From Viscum album (lineage: Eukaryota; Streptophyta; Magnoliopsida; Santalales; Viscaceae): 64,000 bases of DNA. A program made the translations under genes and the position numbers. Within the stretch, counting starts at the first letter, position 1. The number at the start of each line of letters is the position of its first letter. The notes under the pieces were generated by a model. That model saw only the letters and a program-made list of their open reading frames with translations. It was not told the DNA's origin and did no database searches. The stretch lies in NCBI GenBank assembly GCA_963277665.1, contig OY728152.1, forward strand, positions 1,186,384,357-1,186,448,356, in the 5' to 3' direction. Shown here piece by piece: positions 1 to 13,247 of this stretch.

Positions 1-3000
1 ATAAATAATTTATCCAAAAAAATTTATCGTGTGTCATAACACAACAGAGATCACATTTAGAACACAATTGTTTTCATAAAATATTTAAATTCTTATACAA
101 AATAATAATTTTTGTAATTTATATTTTAAATAAACAATTTAAATTTTATCCCCCTTATTCCAATGATTTTCCCTCCATCTTATGTGTGTGAATAGATTTT
201 TCCCATTCATTTGATCTCTATATGTTTTTCTCCCTCCATCCACTATTCTATATTTTCTATCCACTCTTATTTCACTATTAATTTGTGGTTGTCGAGTCTT
301 ATCTATGTGTTGGGTTAATCGTGGGTATTTTTATATCACTAGATTATGAAGGCTATATTTTCCCCTAATCAATTATCGTTGAAATTATATTAAGTTATAT
401 CATTATTGAGAGGATTTTGATTCTTTTGTATCCCCTTTTAATAATATATTTAAACATTTTCTATGTTAAACATATAATTTCTAATATGTTATTACCAAGA
501 TCCAATTTCCTTTAATGGATTATAAATTGTTTTTTGGGTTATTTATCTTTGGTATGATAAATATGGGAAATTAATTATAATTATATTTGTATCTATAAAA
601 TATAATTTCATTCCAAATTGGTGTGGGTTTATATTATTTGTGACATGTGTTAGTTTAAATTAATTTCTACTAGGTGTTTAAAAATATATATTTATTTAAC
701 AAAAGGTATTTAATTTTGCTTTTTCTTTTTTTGGTCAATAAATATTTTTTGTGAGGAGTAGAGAATTTTTTACCATTGTATTATTCATTATTTTATATTT
801 ATGGTTATTAATTGTCATTTTTATATAATTATTGAGGTTTTAGAATTTGTAGTCGTGATTATTTGAATCATATTTGATAGATTCTACATCATAAAGATGA
901 TTATGTATATGGTAATATGGTATATTTCTACACTATCGTAGATTTTTCATTTAATTGTGTATCATATCATATTTCATACCGTCTCATATGGCTTATCCCT
1001 CTAGGAAGCCAATGAGTTTTTGAAATGATCTATAACTAATAGGTTTTAATCATATGTTGGCATGTGGTATCCTTTTACAGGGGTCCTAATATATCCCATG
1101 TGAATCAATGTTGATACAGAATTTTTTATAATATTCATAGAATAATTTATTTATTTACCTGTTACCTTAATCTATGTTTCGTTGAAATTTTATTTCAGTA
1201 TTACGTATGTGTTCCATACATTTTAAATGATGTAAGGGTGTTTTTTACAAACTATAATCATTTTTTATTGGGTTTTCAAATTTATCTAAATGGAAACATG
1301 AATTCCACTTTTAATATATATCTATTATTATGGTTCTATTCTAATAAATAATTTACACATATCTATTTATACATATACATACATTTTTTTATATGATAAA
1401 ATTTTTTAGGGAATGTACATTCTAAAAATATATATATATATATTTTTTTAAAATCCTTTTATAGGAATTGTTTAAACTACCACTATATGTGGAAATAATA
1501 TATTTTAATGAAGATTAAGAAACCTATATTATGGGAACTATATATACCAGTGGTTAAATCCAATGATATATGTTATGAATTATATAAAAATTATAAGCTA
1601 ATAAGAAAACCTCATCTATTTTCATAGCCTAATATCTCCTCAAAAAATGAAAATATCTGCCACTAAAAAAATTTATGGTTGTTCTTAAAAGCATTGATTA
1701 ATTGGAAAAAATTACAACAGATTACTCAGATTTTAAATATTAATAGAGATTCGCAAAAAATATTGAGAAAACATCTGGGGTTGGATTAAACCACTACTAG
1801 TCCCAAATTTCTTTATTGTGTATTATTAATTAATATGTTGTTTAAATATAGTAAATAACTATGGAAAATTATACAATAAAAATATTAGTAAAATGGATTG
1901 TGTTCAATTTACTTATATATAATTTATTAAATTTTAAATAGGTATTTATCTTATAACATTTAGGTAATATATAAATATAATTTTAGGAAATCATTTAGGA
2001 TTTCATGGATGTGCTATAGAATTTTCATTTATACATGGTCCTCATGAAGCTAGTTTTCAAAGACAATTTCATCTATGCTAACTACCCCCACTATATGGTG
2101 GCTATGAGGAATGTAATAGTTTCACTATAACCATTTTATATGAGGGAAAGGAGGTTTCCATATTAAATATTGGATATATTAAATTACGCTACTACAACTA
2201 TATTTCGGGATATAAAATGAAGTCATGTTATGAGTTTTTTTATAAAAAATGGGGCCACATAGTAGTCATTCATAATATTTGTTATCCATGACTTGAATAT
2301 TCAATATAATATATTAGTCTAAGATATTATTTTAACAACCCCAATAATTTACCATATAATTGTTTTTTTATATCACCAATTTTTGTGGGATATGTCTTAC
2401 CCTGTGGAAGTTTACATGGGATTCAATCATGATAGATTTGATTCATTATTTAATTATACACAGGATATATAACAAATCATCATTTTGGTTATGGTTTGGT
2501 TGTAAGTGATAATAATATATGTAACTATGATCAATTAGTATTCATATTGGGTTAACTAGAATGAAGCACTATTGGATGTTATATTAAAAATCATGTTTGA
2601 TTTACTTATATTAGATAACTTATTAGTTTATAGGTCAAACTTTATTTTAATTAGATATATTGAAGGATTATCTTTCAAAATTTTATGTAGAATAGATGGA
2701 AAACTATTTTGACAGAATTCTATATTTTTTGTTGTAACACTCGATGAATTTATTTCATTATTAAAAAATTCATTATATGTTCAATAGGAACTGATTCAAT
2801 AAAAAATGAACTATTATTTTAATTCCATTATTAAAAAAATTGAAAAAAAATTATATTACTATATGATACTTGTAATTTTACAAAATAATTTAATGGTATG
2901 AATTAAATTGGAAAAATATCATTTATTTAAATGAAATATTTTAAAATTTATACATTTTATTTTAATTTATTACATTAAACTAATTATATAATTAAAAAAT

Positions 3001-6000
3001 ATTGATAAAATATATGGAAGGATTTTTAATATAAAGTAGTTTATTATTTAAATGTTAACTAACTATATGAATACCAATCTTATTAGTAATGATTATTCGA
3101 AAAATATTATTAAAAAAATATATTTATAATAAATTATATGATCTAAATTAAATGACAAATTCATCATTTTAAAAGAATGATTTATAAGGAATTATATTTC
3201 TTCTAAATAAAGAATACATGAATTGACTATTATAGAGTAAAATTTTATGATAAATTCCCTTAATTGTAAAAATGTATTTCTTACAATGAATTTTTCTTTT
3301 TTTTTTGTTATGTATATTAATATTAATAAATTAAATTGATTTTTACTATGGAATTATTTAATTTCAATTAATATATATATATATATATATTTAACCAATT
3401 AATGAGTCAATTAAGGATTATTATTTTACAAGCTATATAAATGAAATAAATTGTACCATAAAAATAAATTTCATGAAAAATAATTTTAATTTATTAGATT
3501 TAAATATATTTAAAATAACCTTGATTAGATACATAAATTTAAAATAATTTGGTGATAATCATTTTTTGAATTATAACATCCAATTAATGTAATATTGAAT
3601 TTTTCATTTTTAGACACAAATGTATTTTACAAAGGTAAAATTTTCCCCATATAGTTATAGTAAAAATGATGTATTATGTTTTTATTAAAGGGCAAGGTAA
3701 TAAAATATTAAAAATTCGTATTTTTAAAAGGGTTTTTAATAAAATAATCAATGTTCCCAATTTAATTTTAAATTTTTATCCATCTTATATCCACATTCAT
3801 TGAAAATATCATTTAATTGATATTATATAAGAATTATTTTAAAAAAATCAACCCTACATAATCAATATAAGAACCGCTCTTGTCTTCATATAAACCCACG
3901 AAATTCCTTTAGTTATATCTTTATTACCTACGTAAACTCTTACCAAAACACTAATGTAACAAATTTTTAAACATCCGTTCCAAATAAGAAGTCCACAATA
4001 TATAATTTTTCTGTGTATCTCAATGAGGTGATTAAATACATAAATATATATATTGTAAACTATGTTATCATTATTATTTATTGAATACATATAACTCATC
4101 CAAAATATTATTTAAAACATTAATGTAATTTTAAATAGAAATATATTAATATAAATTTGATAATATTACTATTTTATAATCTTGTTCATACACATCAATT
4201 CATTATAAAAATAATTTTTTTATTGTTTTCCATCCTTCATGAATAGTGTTTTTATTTTTACTACATGAAAAAACTAAATAAATCATAAATATTATTATTA
4301 TTATGTAACTAGTCAAAATGTAATATGTTATCATATTTTTCAGTATAATTTTTAAAATTAAATTAACCATTATTTTTTTCAATTTATTAAATAATCAATG
4401 AAAAAAGAATATTTTAATGGTCTTATTGTGAATCATAAACCAAAGATCCATGAATTCTCCCAAGATATATCAAGTGAAATTTAAAAATATATTTCATTAA
4501 CATGGCCATTATCTATATCATGATACAAAATTCAAGTATAAAATCCTATTTAATTAAAATAATACCATGTTTATTTAATATAAAAATTGACACCAAGATA
4601 TTTATTTTAATAATAAATAATTAATTCATAGTTATTGTATAATTATAAACATTTTTTGATAATTAATCTAATTTTAATCATATTTTTTTGTTATAAAAAT
4701 AATAATTTTAAATGCATTATATAGGTTGTTGGAGAATGCCCACCAAAGATGATGTCTGACATGACAATCATACAATTATTCAAACCTGAAATAGAATATT
4801 TATTATAAGGGTAGTTAATTAATAGATTTATAGAATTTTTATTTCAGTTTATTGTTTTATAGTATTAGAAAAATTAATTTTTTCACAGTGGAAACATTCA
4901 CAAAGAATTATTGTTTTTCGAAAATATAATTCATTATTTGGAAAACCCTATTTCATTCCCCATACAGTTAATTTATTTATAATGTGAGGTCATGAAGGAA
5001 ATATTGACTTTAACAGAAATTTACCCATCCATAGATCCTATAAATACATTTTTAAGTTAGTTAATCTAAATGCAATTCTTATATTGGGATTTAAAAAAAT
5101 AGATTCTCATTACACTATTAAAAAATATAAAAACCCAATAAGAATATTAGATTTCATAGATACTTTTTTCAGAATAAAATATAACATTTCCATATATGAA
5201 AACAAAATTTGTATCAAATGAAACATTTAAACTATTTATTATGTCTATGGAAAACAATTAAGCAATTCTATGACATTGGAACTAAAGAAAAAAATTATTT
5301 AATAACAAATCATCAAATTTTTGTGTTTGATAACTATTATATAATTAATTTAATATTTATAATTACATTAAAATATCATTTTTATGGATATGATTAGTAT
5401 CATGGGGAATCATATTCAAAACAGATGTTTAGTAATATTTATAACATGAAAGAGTATCCAAATCCATGTTATTTCTATAAAAGAAACCAATATGGTTATT
5501 TATCACATTTTTTATATTCTATAAATATTCATTACCGGAATATTTGGAGATCTATATTGGGAAAAGGAGTCATAATTAGATATATCAATCTCTTCCCTCA
5601 TCATATATCATTAACAAGTACCCCATAAAGAAGAAACACTTCTATATAACCTAATTTCAATATAAAACCATTTTTAATATCTATTGAATCCATTAGAAAA
5701 ACACAATCCATTAATTCATAATTTTGAAGACAAATATATTTTTTGTTTGAAAACTATTAATATTTTAATAATCCTTGAAGATATGTAATAAAATTATATT
5801 TCAAAAAATGATATTTTTAATATTATAGTATGCATAATAAAAAGTAATCACAATGAACGTCTAAAATGATGGTCATTTCATATACATTTCAAATGATTTT
5901 GACAATATTTGGGGTATAAATAAGAATATTCATGGATAATTGTTATGGAAATCGATATGTATGACAAAAATATTAAATTTCATAAAGAAATTTTTTACAA

Positions 6001-6493
6001 GATAATCAATTACATAATTTATTTTTTAGCTTCATAAATTTTAAAAATTATGAATCAATGATTTTTATTATTTCATAACATGGATAATAACATTTTGATT
6101 CAATTTTAATTCTATTATTATTATACCAGTAATTATTTTATTAAATTTGTTTATAAAGTTACTAAAATGGTTTGTTTTACATTTTATATTTTTTAGTCAT
6201 TCTGTTTATAAACATGAATGCAAATCAGTGTGTGGATTTTAAAAACCATCAATGTATATTGTTCATGAAAAAGAGTCACATCATTTTATAAATATAGTAG
6301 TACAAATATATGCCTAAACGACATTTTTTTCTAAATGGAGGAAAAATAAATTAGATAATATTTTAATTTCAATGATTCTTATATAATTTTATTAATTAAT
6401 TTTTATTCATTGTTTCAATTATTTATACCATAATTATTTAGTCAAATGATGATAAAATTGAATCGCTTCATGTGTGTGGTGTTTCACACACAT
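1..6493. other. AT-rich sequence without recognisable genes
   Basis: This stretch is very AT-rich and shows no open frame with family resemblance. The short frames present (for example at 5,209-5,397 and 5,425-5,628) have low-complexity, Ile/Tyr/Asn-rich translations as expected by chance. A TA dinucleotide run lies at 3,371-3,390 and a shorter one near 1,429-1,442. The last part (about 6,466-6,493) resembles the repeated motif found inside the LTRs of element 2, so at least the right end is probably old retrotransposon sequence into which element 1 inserted. Nothing else is recognised. Confidence 0.7.
3371..3390. repeat. TA dinucleotide microsatellite
   Basis: Uninterrupted alternating AT run of about 20 bases in AT-rich DNA. 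Confidence 0.9.
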
Positions 6494-8892
6494 TATAACA
6501 TCCTAACCCAAGTTCTTTGCGATAGTGCCCTAGGACGGTTTCTACATGGCCACAAGAATGCCTCCCCATACATAAGAGACAGTTGAATAACAGTGAAGGA
6601 TTGGTTAGTTAGTCATGGGGACATAATAATCACATTAATTAGAGTTACACACTAAAAGAAAATAATTATCAAATACAGAATCATTTATAACCAGAACAAT
6701 AATCATGTCACAAGATAATCATTGAGGAAAAAAATACTCCACTAAAAGGGAAAATATGATGTGGTAATTAATGTGTTTAATATATATAATGTAACTAAAA
6801 ATAATGACACAATAACTCCCAAACCGGGTTCCGAACCATGTCTAGTCCTCTCAACCAAAATCCATCCCAAATAATCAATCCATCCAAGGAACTTTTTCAT
6901 TATATTGTCCTGTAATTATATAATCTATTCAAGAACCAATCAGTTATCCCATATAGGGTGTGAGTATGACTTAGTAGGCCACCAAAAATGGTGTGTAAAT
7001 CTAGTACACTAAAAATATAGTGTATTATGTTGTAGAAAAAATAATTAAAATTCATAAATAACCAGATACTACACTATCATTTATTCATAACTAACTACAT
7101 TAAATCAAATGTTCTTAAGGAGACATGTTCCCCAATAATAGCTTTCTCTCATGCCACATCCCAAATTATTCCCTAGAATATATTTTGTCTGCATACTTGC
7201 TTCTTCCAGAATCTCAATGTATTAAATTTTTATATGATATCTATATACATAATTCGACTCATTCTGAAGATAGAATATTCTCATGGGAGGCCATAACAAG
7301 GACTACCAATATTTTCATTCATTAATTTTAAATTTATAATCCACATGACCTATGTTTCCAATATCACAAATGTATGTAAGATTTCCATGCTTCCATACAT
7401 ACTCCTTAATAGAATGACCATGTTTCCCTTATTTCACATATAAGTATATTAACCATGATACCATGTATACTTATAATTATAATGACAATGTTCCCATTCT
7501 ATTAATCATATTAATGAATACCATGTTACCATTCGTACTACTTAACATTGAATTTCCATTTTCGTATTCATTCACACGTAAATAATTGATTATTAATTAT
7601 CCACATCGATCCCATTAATAATTCATTAATATTTAAATAAAAATATCCATTTTTAATCTCAACAATTATCTACACATTTTAATCATCAATAATTAAGTCA
7701 ATAAATTTATTAATCAATTTCACAATTAATATACCAATAATTAGTTTTCCCAGAATTATGTATCCCATTATAAATCAAAATGCATCATAATTTATCCTAA
7801 AATTTATTATCTATTTCAAAAAAAAAAGAAAAAAAATAATTCACAATTAATTATATCAACATAAAAAATTATATATCTCATAATTAATCTTATGATAAAT
7901 TATCTAGATTGAAATTTGTAAACCTCATAATAAATTTCCAAACATAATTTCCTAACATGAAATCCCCTTATAATCGTGATTAATTCCACAACTAATCATA
8001 TAATCCATCGATGCATCAATAAATAAATTAGTCATCTGAATGAACCAAATTTAAGAAAAAAAAAATTCAAATGAATTCTCGAAATTCATCAATATTTCAT
8101 ATACATATCAAATCCCTTACTATGGGTATTAGATATTACATCACCATCCTCAATTCACTAATGGACGTTCTATCAACAGAAATCCCAAAAATATAAGCAG
8201 CACAAAAGTAGAGATATATGTTCAATATCTAAATATCTGAATCAATATAATACCAATATCGATACATATCGACAATATGAGATCTAAATATCACCTCTTA
8301 TGTTTAGATATAAGGAAACAGAGAATAGACTCTTGAAAATGATCACATAAGGAGAGAGTATATGCATCGGGATGAGATCCAGTTACGGGTAAAAGAGCAG
8401 ACATTTATATTTAAGCTTTCAATTAGAAATAAAGGAGGTCATATGGAATTAATAAACCAAAAAAATAATATGGGATCAGTAAATATCATCAATTCATAAG
8501 ACAAGGACCAATAGTTTGTGTTTTAGGGGACTAGGGGATTTTAAAACTACCTTTCAAGTTAAAAGGACATGTTTTCATAGTTTATTGCAGAGGGGAAATA
8601 GCGAGGTGAAACACTATTTCAACGAAGTGAACCTCATTGTCTGAGGTTGAATGCCTTCCTAGGTTTGGGTGTACAGATTTTCACACCAGTGGGTTCACAA
8701 GGATAGCTGGGATGGGTGCATGGTATTGCTTAATTTTTCACCAACCATTCATAGTCCCATTTTCTCAAATTTTTTTAAAAACTCCACTAAACACACCCCA
8801 ATCCATTAATCCAAACAAAGGTATTTAAGTAATTCTGAAAATTACATGAATTAAATCCCAAAATAACTCAATAAATGTTTAGGATCTAAAAA
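6494..8892 (-). repeat. Element 1 left LTR (3' LTR of the minus-strand element)
   Basis: It aligns along its length with 36,062-38,494. Shared blocks include the stretch near 6,960-7,120 (matching 36,527-36,690), the ATG-rich array near 7,350-7,570 and the segment near 8,590-8,880. In plus coordinates it starts TATAACATCC (right copy TGTAACGACC) and ends GATCTAAAAA next to the polypurine tract. In element orientation the LTR therefore begins TTTTTAG and ends ...TTATA, from an ancestral ...TTACA. Length is 2.4 kb. The two copies are heavily diverged. Confidence 0.82.
7346..7576. repeat. About 34-bp tandem array inside element 1 left LTR
   Basis: About seven degenerate copies of a unit resembling AATGACCATGTTCCCATTC followed by a Tyr-codon-like TACTACTTA stretch, spaced about 32-36 bp. 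The same array is at 36,943-37,137 in the other LTR, so it predates insertion. Confidence 0.7.
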
Positions 8893-8903
8893 TCTCCCCA
8901 ACT
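8893..8903 (-). other. Polypurine tract of element 1
   Basis: On the minus strand AGTTGGGGAGA lies directly upstream of the LTR start, preceded by GAGGATGAGATG, the usual end of plant gypsy pol. This is the plus-strand priming site of reverse transcription and fixes the element as minus-strand. Confidence 0.75.
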
Positions 8904-9240
8904 TATAACATCTCATCCTCAAGCATGACATCCAATACATTCTAGGATTCTTAGCCCACAAGATTGAGTCATTGAGCTCTCATATTTACCTCGTTTTCCC
9001 ATGTTTCCTCTTTTACACATCCATGATTCCATAACACACAAAATTTCAGCACGGCCTTTCCCAACAACACTTTCTCATTGCTATCCATCACACATATTAG
9101 ATCCTCCTCAAAACAAACATCAATTCAAGGTTGAACTCATCTACATCGATCACATGAAAAGGTTTTGGGTGATATCACAAATTTTTTGATACATGGAACA
9201 CATATTTCATAGCTTTTTATATCAATGGAATATTAAATGG
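8904..9240 (-). pseudogene. Element 1 pol 3' end (integrase C-terminal region), separated fragment
   Basis: This piece holds the last part of the decayed polyprotein, detached from the rest of pol by element 2. It carries no open frame of note. Identification rests on colinear nucleotide similarity with 60,015-60,350 of element 5: the GAGGA/TCCTC pol-end motif and the block around 9,120-9,230 match the region that in element 5 encodes the integrase C-terminus. Its right end abuts the 5-bp target duplication of element 2. Confidence 0.65.
9236..9240. repeat. Target-site duplication of element 2, left copy
   Basis: AATGG directly before the LTR start TGTAAGGCCC. The right copy at 31,081-31,085 is AATAG, one mismatch, as expected for an old insertion. 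Confidence 0.75.
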
Positions 9241-12200
9241 TGTAAGGCCCTGACCTTAAAACATTACATTATCTTGAGATAAATCAAGAATAAAAATCGA
9301 TGATCTTTTATGTTTTATATTTTTAGTAAATTTTAAAAATACTATTATATTAAATATCAATTATTAGAAAGTAGACACTTCTACTAAGGATCCATATAAA
9401 TAAAAACTAATAAAAGAAAACAATAAATATTTTCTTTATATAAATTTTCTTAAATTCTTCCTTTCTCTTACCCTTCCACATACCCTATAAACACATTTCA
9501 AAAATGTGGGCTGAACATAAAAATCTAAGTAACGGTTATAAAATAAATACTGAAAACATTATTCCATCATTAAAAAAAATTCATAATCTCTTTAACATAC
9601 CTCATTAAATTATATGATTTATGAATAACACATTGAAATCATAAATCATAAAGGTAACTTGTGGCATCCATAACATTATTACATTGTAGCTTTCTCAGCT
9701 ACTTATGGAGTTACATTTAGAATACCCATCATGGTACATTCTCTGAATATATTAGAAAAAAAATTAACATCATCCTATGTCACATTACCCATTAAATTAG
9801 ATAGTTATCTTGGGCTTACCAATCCTATAATTATTATGGAATCACCCGTATACGTATACAATTCCTAAGAACCATAACGTAATCATAACACATGAACAAG
9901 TATAAAAGAAAAGATAAAATTCCCATATTTAAATCAGAATATAAAATTTAAATATATTGACATAATAAATCCATTATCAAAACCATTTTCAATACCAAAA
10001 TACCTATAAAAGAGTATATTTTATTTATTTTCCATTTAATAACAATATGGCTTGTTAGTGAAGAAAAATATGAAATAATTCTCGTAGCAGCAGAAAGGTC
10101 GTTGTCAATACGTAAATTTAAAGTAATGAAAAATTATTTTAAAAAAATGCTTCATAGTGAAAAAATTCCATTTGAAATAAATATTAAATTACAAAGGGGT
10201 TTGTGAACCATATAAAGTAAATTCGTGTATAAATCCATGTATTCCTCAACGAAACGAGATTGAGAAGAAGTCTCGTACCTCGTGTCTGACTAGACTTGTT
10301 CGTTGTTCAATATCCTAAATAATGAACTAATGTTAATTTCAACTTGATTCATATCCTTTTTCATTTTGACTGTTCCCTTTATGTCAATTATTACCACATT
10401 ATTAACATTATGAATCAATTTCAGTTAAAAACGGTTGTTCAGTCGATATTTGGTAATTCAGTCAAAACTGAACTTATAATTACAAGTTGTTCATGTTGTA
10501 AAAATTCCACTATATATATATTTATATTCATGATTTATATATCACATATATCATATATATACAATATATATATGTATTTATAATAGTACATAACATTTGA
10601 ATATAAGAAATAAAAGGTACCGTTCATAGAGAGGGTAAGTCGTGCGTACGCATGAACGCAATTTGAACATCTATTTCACATTAATTGGAATGAAAACATA
10701 ATGATACCAATTTATGTTATAATTACAGTATACTATCATTTATATTTTCATTAACTCAATCGTTTATATGTTCCATGTAATTCTTGGACGAGTCATTTCA
10801 CCTGGATGGGGGGTAGTCTGCACTTCCTCAAATGAAATTATCGTAATTACCCATTATTTAATTCATAATGGCATTCTATAAATGAAAAATAAAGAATCAT
10901 ATAGAAAATATAAATATAAAATGTATCACATATAAATATATTTCCATGATAATTACTACCATGAGAGGTGGTATTAGATAATTGACAATCATCATTTCGT
11001 GAGGCAATAGTTCGATGTCCACAGAAAAACATTGTTCATATCCATTAGTTGAAGGTGTGTGGGATTTTAGTTTGAATACTTCTTATAAAAACAACCTATA
11101 AAAATCAATATACTGGTTTTATTATAAAATAATGTAATAATGACAGTGTAGGGTGTTGGATATTGAAAACTAAAGAAAAGAACTTGAGAGAAGACGTTAC
11201 CTTTAAATCAGGTTACTCTATTGGGATTGAACAAAAATTATTTATTTATTTTCATTTTTTCCAAATTAATTATTATACGTTGAAGGTATGGATTTTAGGA
11301 GCTTATTGGTGCTGAGTATCGATGAGAAAAGTGGCTTGGGAGGCATGAGTAATGGGTTAGAGTTGGTGGGCTTTTATATGAGGGAGTAGGATCTCTATAG
11401 GATTGTTTGAAAGTATTATTTTATTATAAAATTATATTTTGTTTAAAAAGTCCCAAAACACATTTAACTAGAATATAAGGTGATTATGTTTCGAAATACA
11501 CTCATAAAATAGGTTTTAGAAAAGTTTTGATTTCTTATTTAACCTTATTATTTTTCAATTACCATTAGTTAACTAACTTAACTCCTACCATGTCTTCTTT
11601 TATATTCATAGAATATGGCTAATATAGTTAATATAATATTCCAATAGAATAGAAATTGGTTTATTAATGAAATTGTCAACTTTATCTATGCCATATTTCT
11701 GAATCTTAGATTTTTAATATTATTATATCAATTTATAATATAATATTTTTTTTAAATTCATTTATACTTATTTATATAATATTCATATCATGACTTTTTT
11801 AAATATCTAAAACTACTTAATTATTTAGAAAATAATAATTAATTAAAATATAAAAATTATTAATTATCTCTAAAATTATTTCATGTCATAAAAAGTTCAG
11901 AATAAATTTATTTTAATATTTATAATCACATTTATTTTTATCCATTATTAATGATGAAATCAATGCATCATCATTAAGTCAATATTGAATATATTTATCT
12001 AATATATATAAATTATATATAAAATACCATGATGTATGAAATTATTTTATCTTTCTAATGACTATTTATAGTTGAAAATATCAATTATATAACCCCACCT
12101 GAAAATTTGTTTACAAAAAGATAAGTGTTTTGTTATTTTTTCCTTAACTTTAAATTAATTTCTATAAAATGTTGTGGTCAAATACAAGTGGCTTCATGGG

Positions 12201-13232
12201 TTCCCAAAATCGTCCCAAGGATTCCCATGGTTGGAAATATATCATCCAATAAGGTTATGTCAGGTTTTACAATAATTTAATGTTATTATAATATTATTTT
12301 TTACCATTATTTAACATATCTACACTTTAACCATGTTAAATAAAATATTTACTGAGGTTAATATTCATAATTTATATAAATAAAAGGTAGCTATTTACAA
12401 ATTTTGAACCTCATTATTAAATAAATTAAATCAAATTTTCCAAATTCAAAATGCATAAGTGGAATAAATTAATTTAAAATTAATTTCTGTTGTCAAAACC
12501 AAAAAATGTGTTTTAAACGAATAAAAAATAAAAAAAAGTTTGAAATGGGTTTCTGTCCAATTTCATAGTGATATTACTTCCAATGACCAAAAATGTAAGA
12601 AATGATAAATATGTAATACAATAAAACTTTAAAAAAATTTAAAGGATAGGCAAGTCATATAAATAACTAATATTAAAAGTCAGAGTTGAATTAAAATGCA
12701 GTATTTTTCAGTTTTCATCAAAAAATGAATGTTATCAGAATAATATCAAAAATATAACCAATGTAAATTTTTATTTCCCTCTTCTAGATAATATTTTTTT
12801 TGTCAAATGGAACATATAAAAGGTCCCAAAACATTATTTAAAAGGATTTTCCATCAGAGGGCTGTAAATCAACCATTTAAATAATATTAGAGTATTTCAT
12901 GTTTAAAATCGGATTAATTATATTTATAGGCCTCTAAATTTTTTTGGATAAAAGTAAAACATTTAAAAAAATGTGTAATAATATTGTAGTTAGTTCTATT
13001 TATTCTCACTAATACAATGGCTAGGGTTTATCCACCACTAATAATATTATTATTTTATAATTTTTCAGTATGACTCCACCTTGTGTTCAACCTGTTATTT
13101 CCAAGAAACCAATTGTGGTGTGTCGGGTACGCCATTGAACATATAATCCCATTTAAATTAAAATTAATTTCTAAATCACAAATATTATTGAATATAAAAA
13201 TTTCATATTCTTTATTTACATATGATGTTAAA
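9241..13232 (-). repeat. Element 2 left LTR
   Basis: It is colinear with the split right copy. Matches include the terminus (9,260-9,330 with 15,830-15,900), the block near 10,230-10,330 (with 16,800-16,890), the repeated motifs at 10,617-11,045 (with 17,190-17,610), and 11,150-13,232 (with 28,995-31,080). At nearly 4 kb it is long for a plant LTR. Short frames inside, such as 10,344-10,583 and 13,083-13,286, are not conserved as proteins between the two copies and are not called. Confidence 0.88.
10617..11045. repeat. Tandem motif array (about 170-195-bp spacing) in element 2 left LTR
   Basis: A motif resembling GTCATTTCACGAGGGGGTAG followed by TCC, a short spacer and CACAAGAGCAATGTCATTT recurs at about 10,617, 10,790 and 10,990. 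It is also in the right LTR (17,190, 17,357, 17,555) and in the related block at 42.0-42.65 kb, where four copies are seen. Confidence 0.65.
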
Positions 13233-13247
13233 TCCTTCCCCCCTTTT
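13233..13247 (-). other. Polypurine tract of element 2
   Basis: The minus strand reads AAAAGGGGGGAAGGA directly before the LTR start. The preceding sequence translates as a KDVIPKRGEG-like string, the typical last residues of plant gypsy pol. This shows that element 2 derives from a coding ancestor. Confidence 0.8.

Noticed and set aside
3854..5628. Short frames in AT-rich DNA
   Set aside because: Translations are Ile/Tyr/Asn-rich with no family resemblance, and their length is as expected by chance in such composition.
6489..6493. Target-site duplication of element 1 (CACAT)
   Set aside because: No matching five bases follow the right LTR at 38,494 within the uncertainty of its end.
10500..10583. 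Possible hairpin or origin in TATATA-rich stretch
   Set aside because: It is a low-complexity TA tract within an LTR, with no other origin-like feature.
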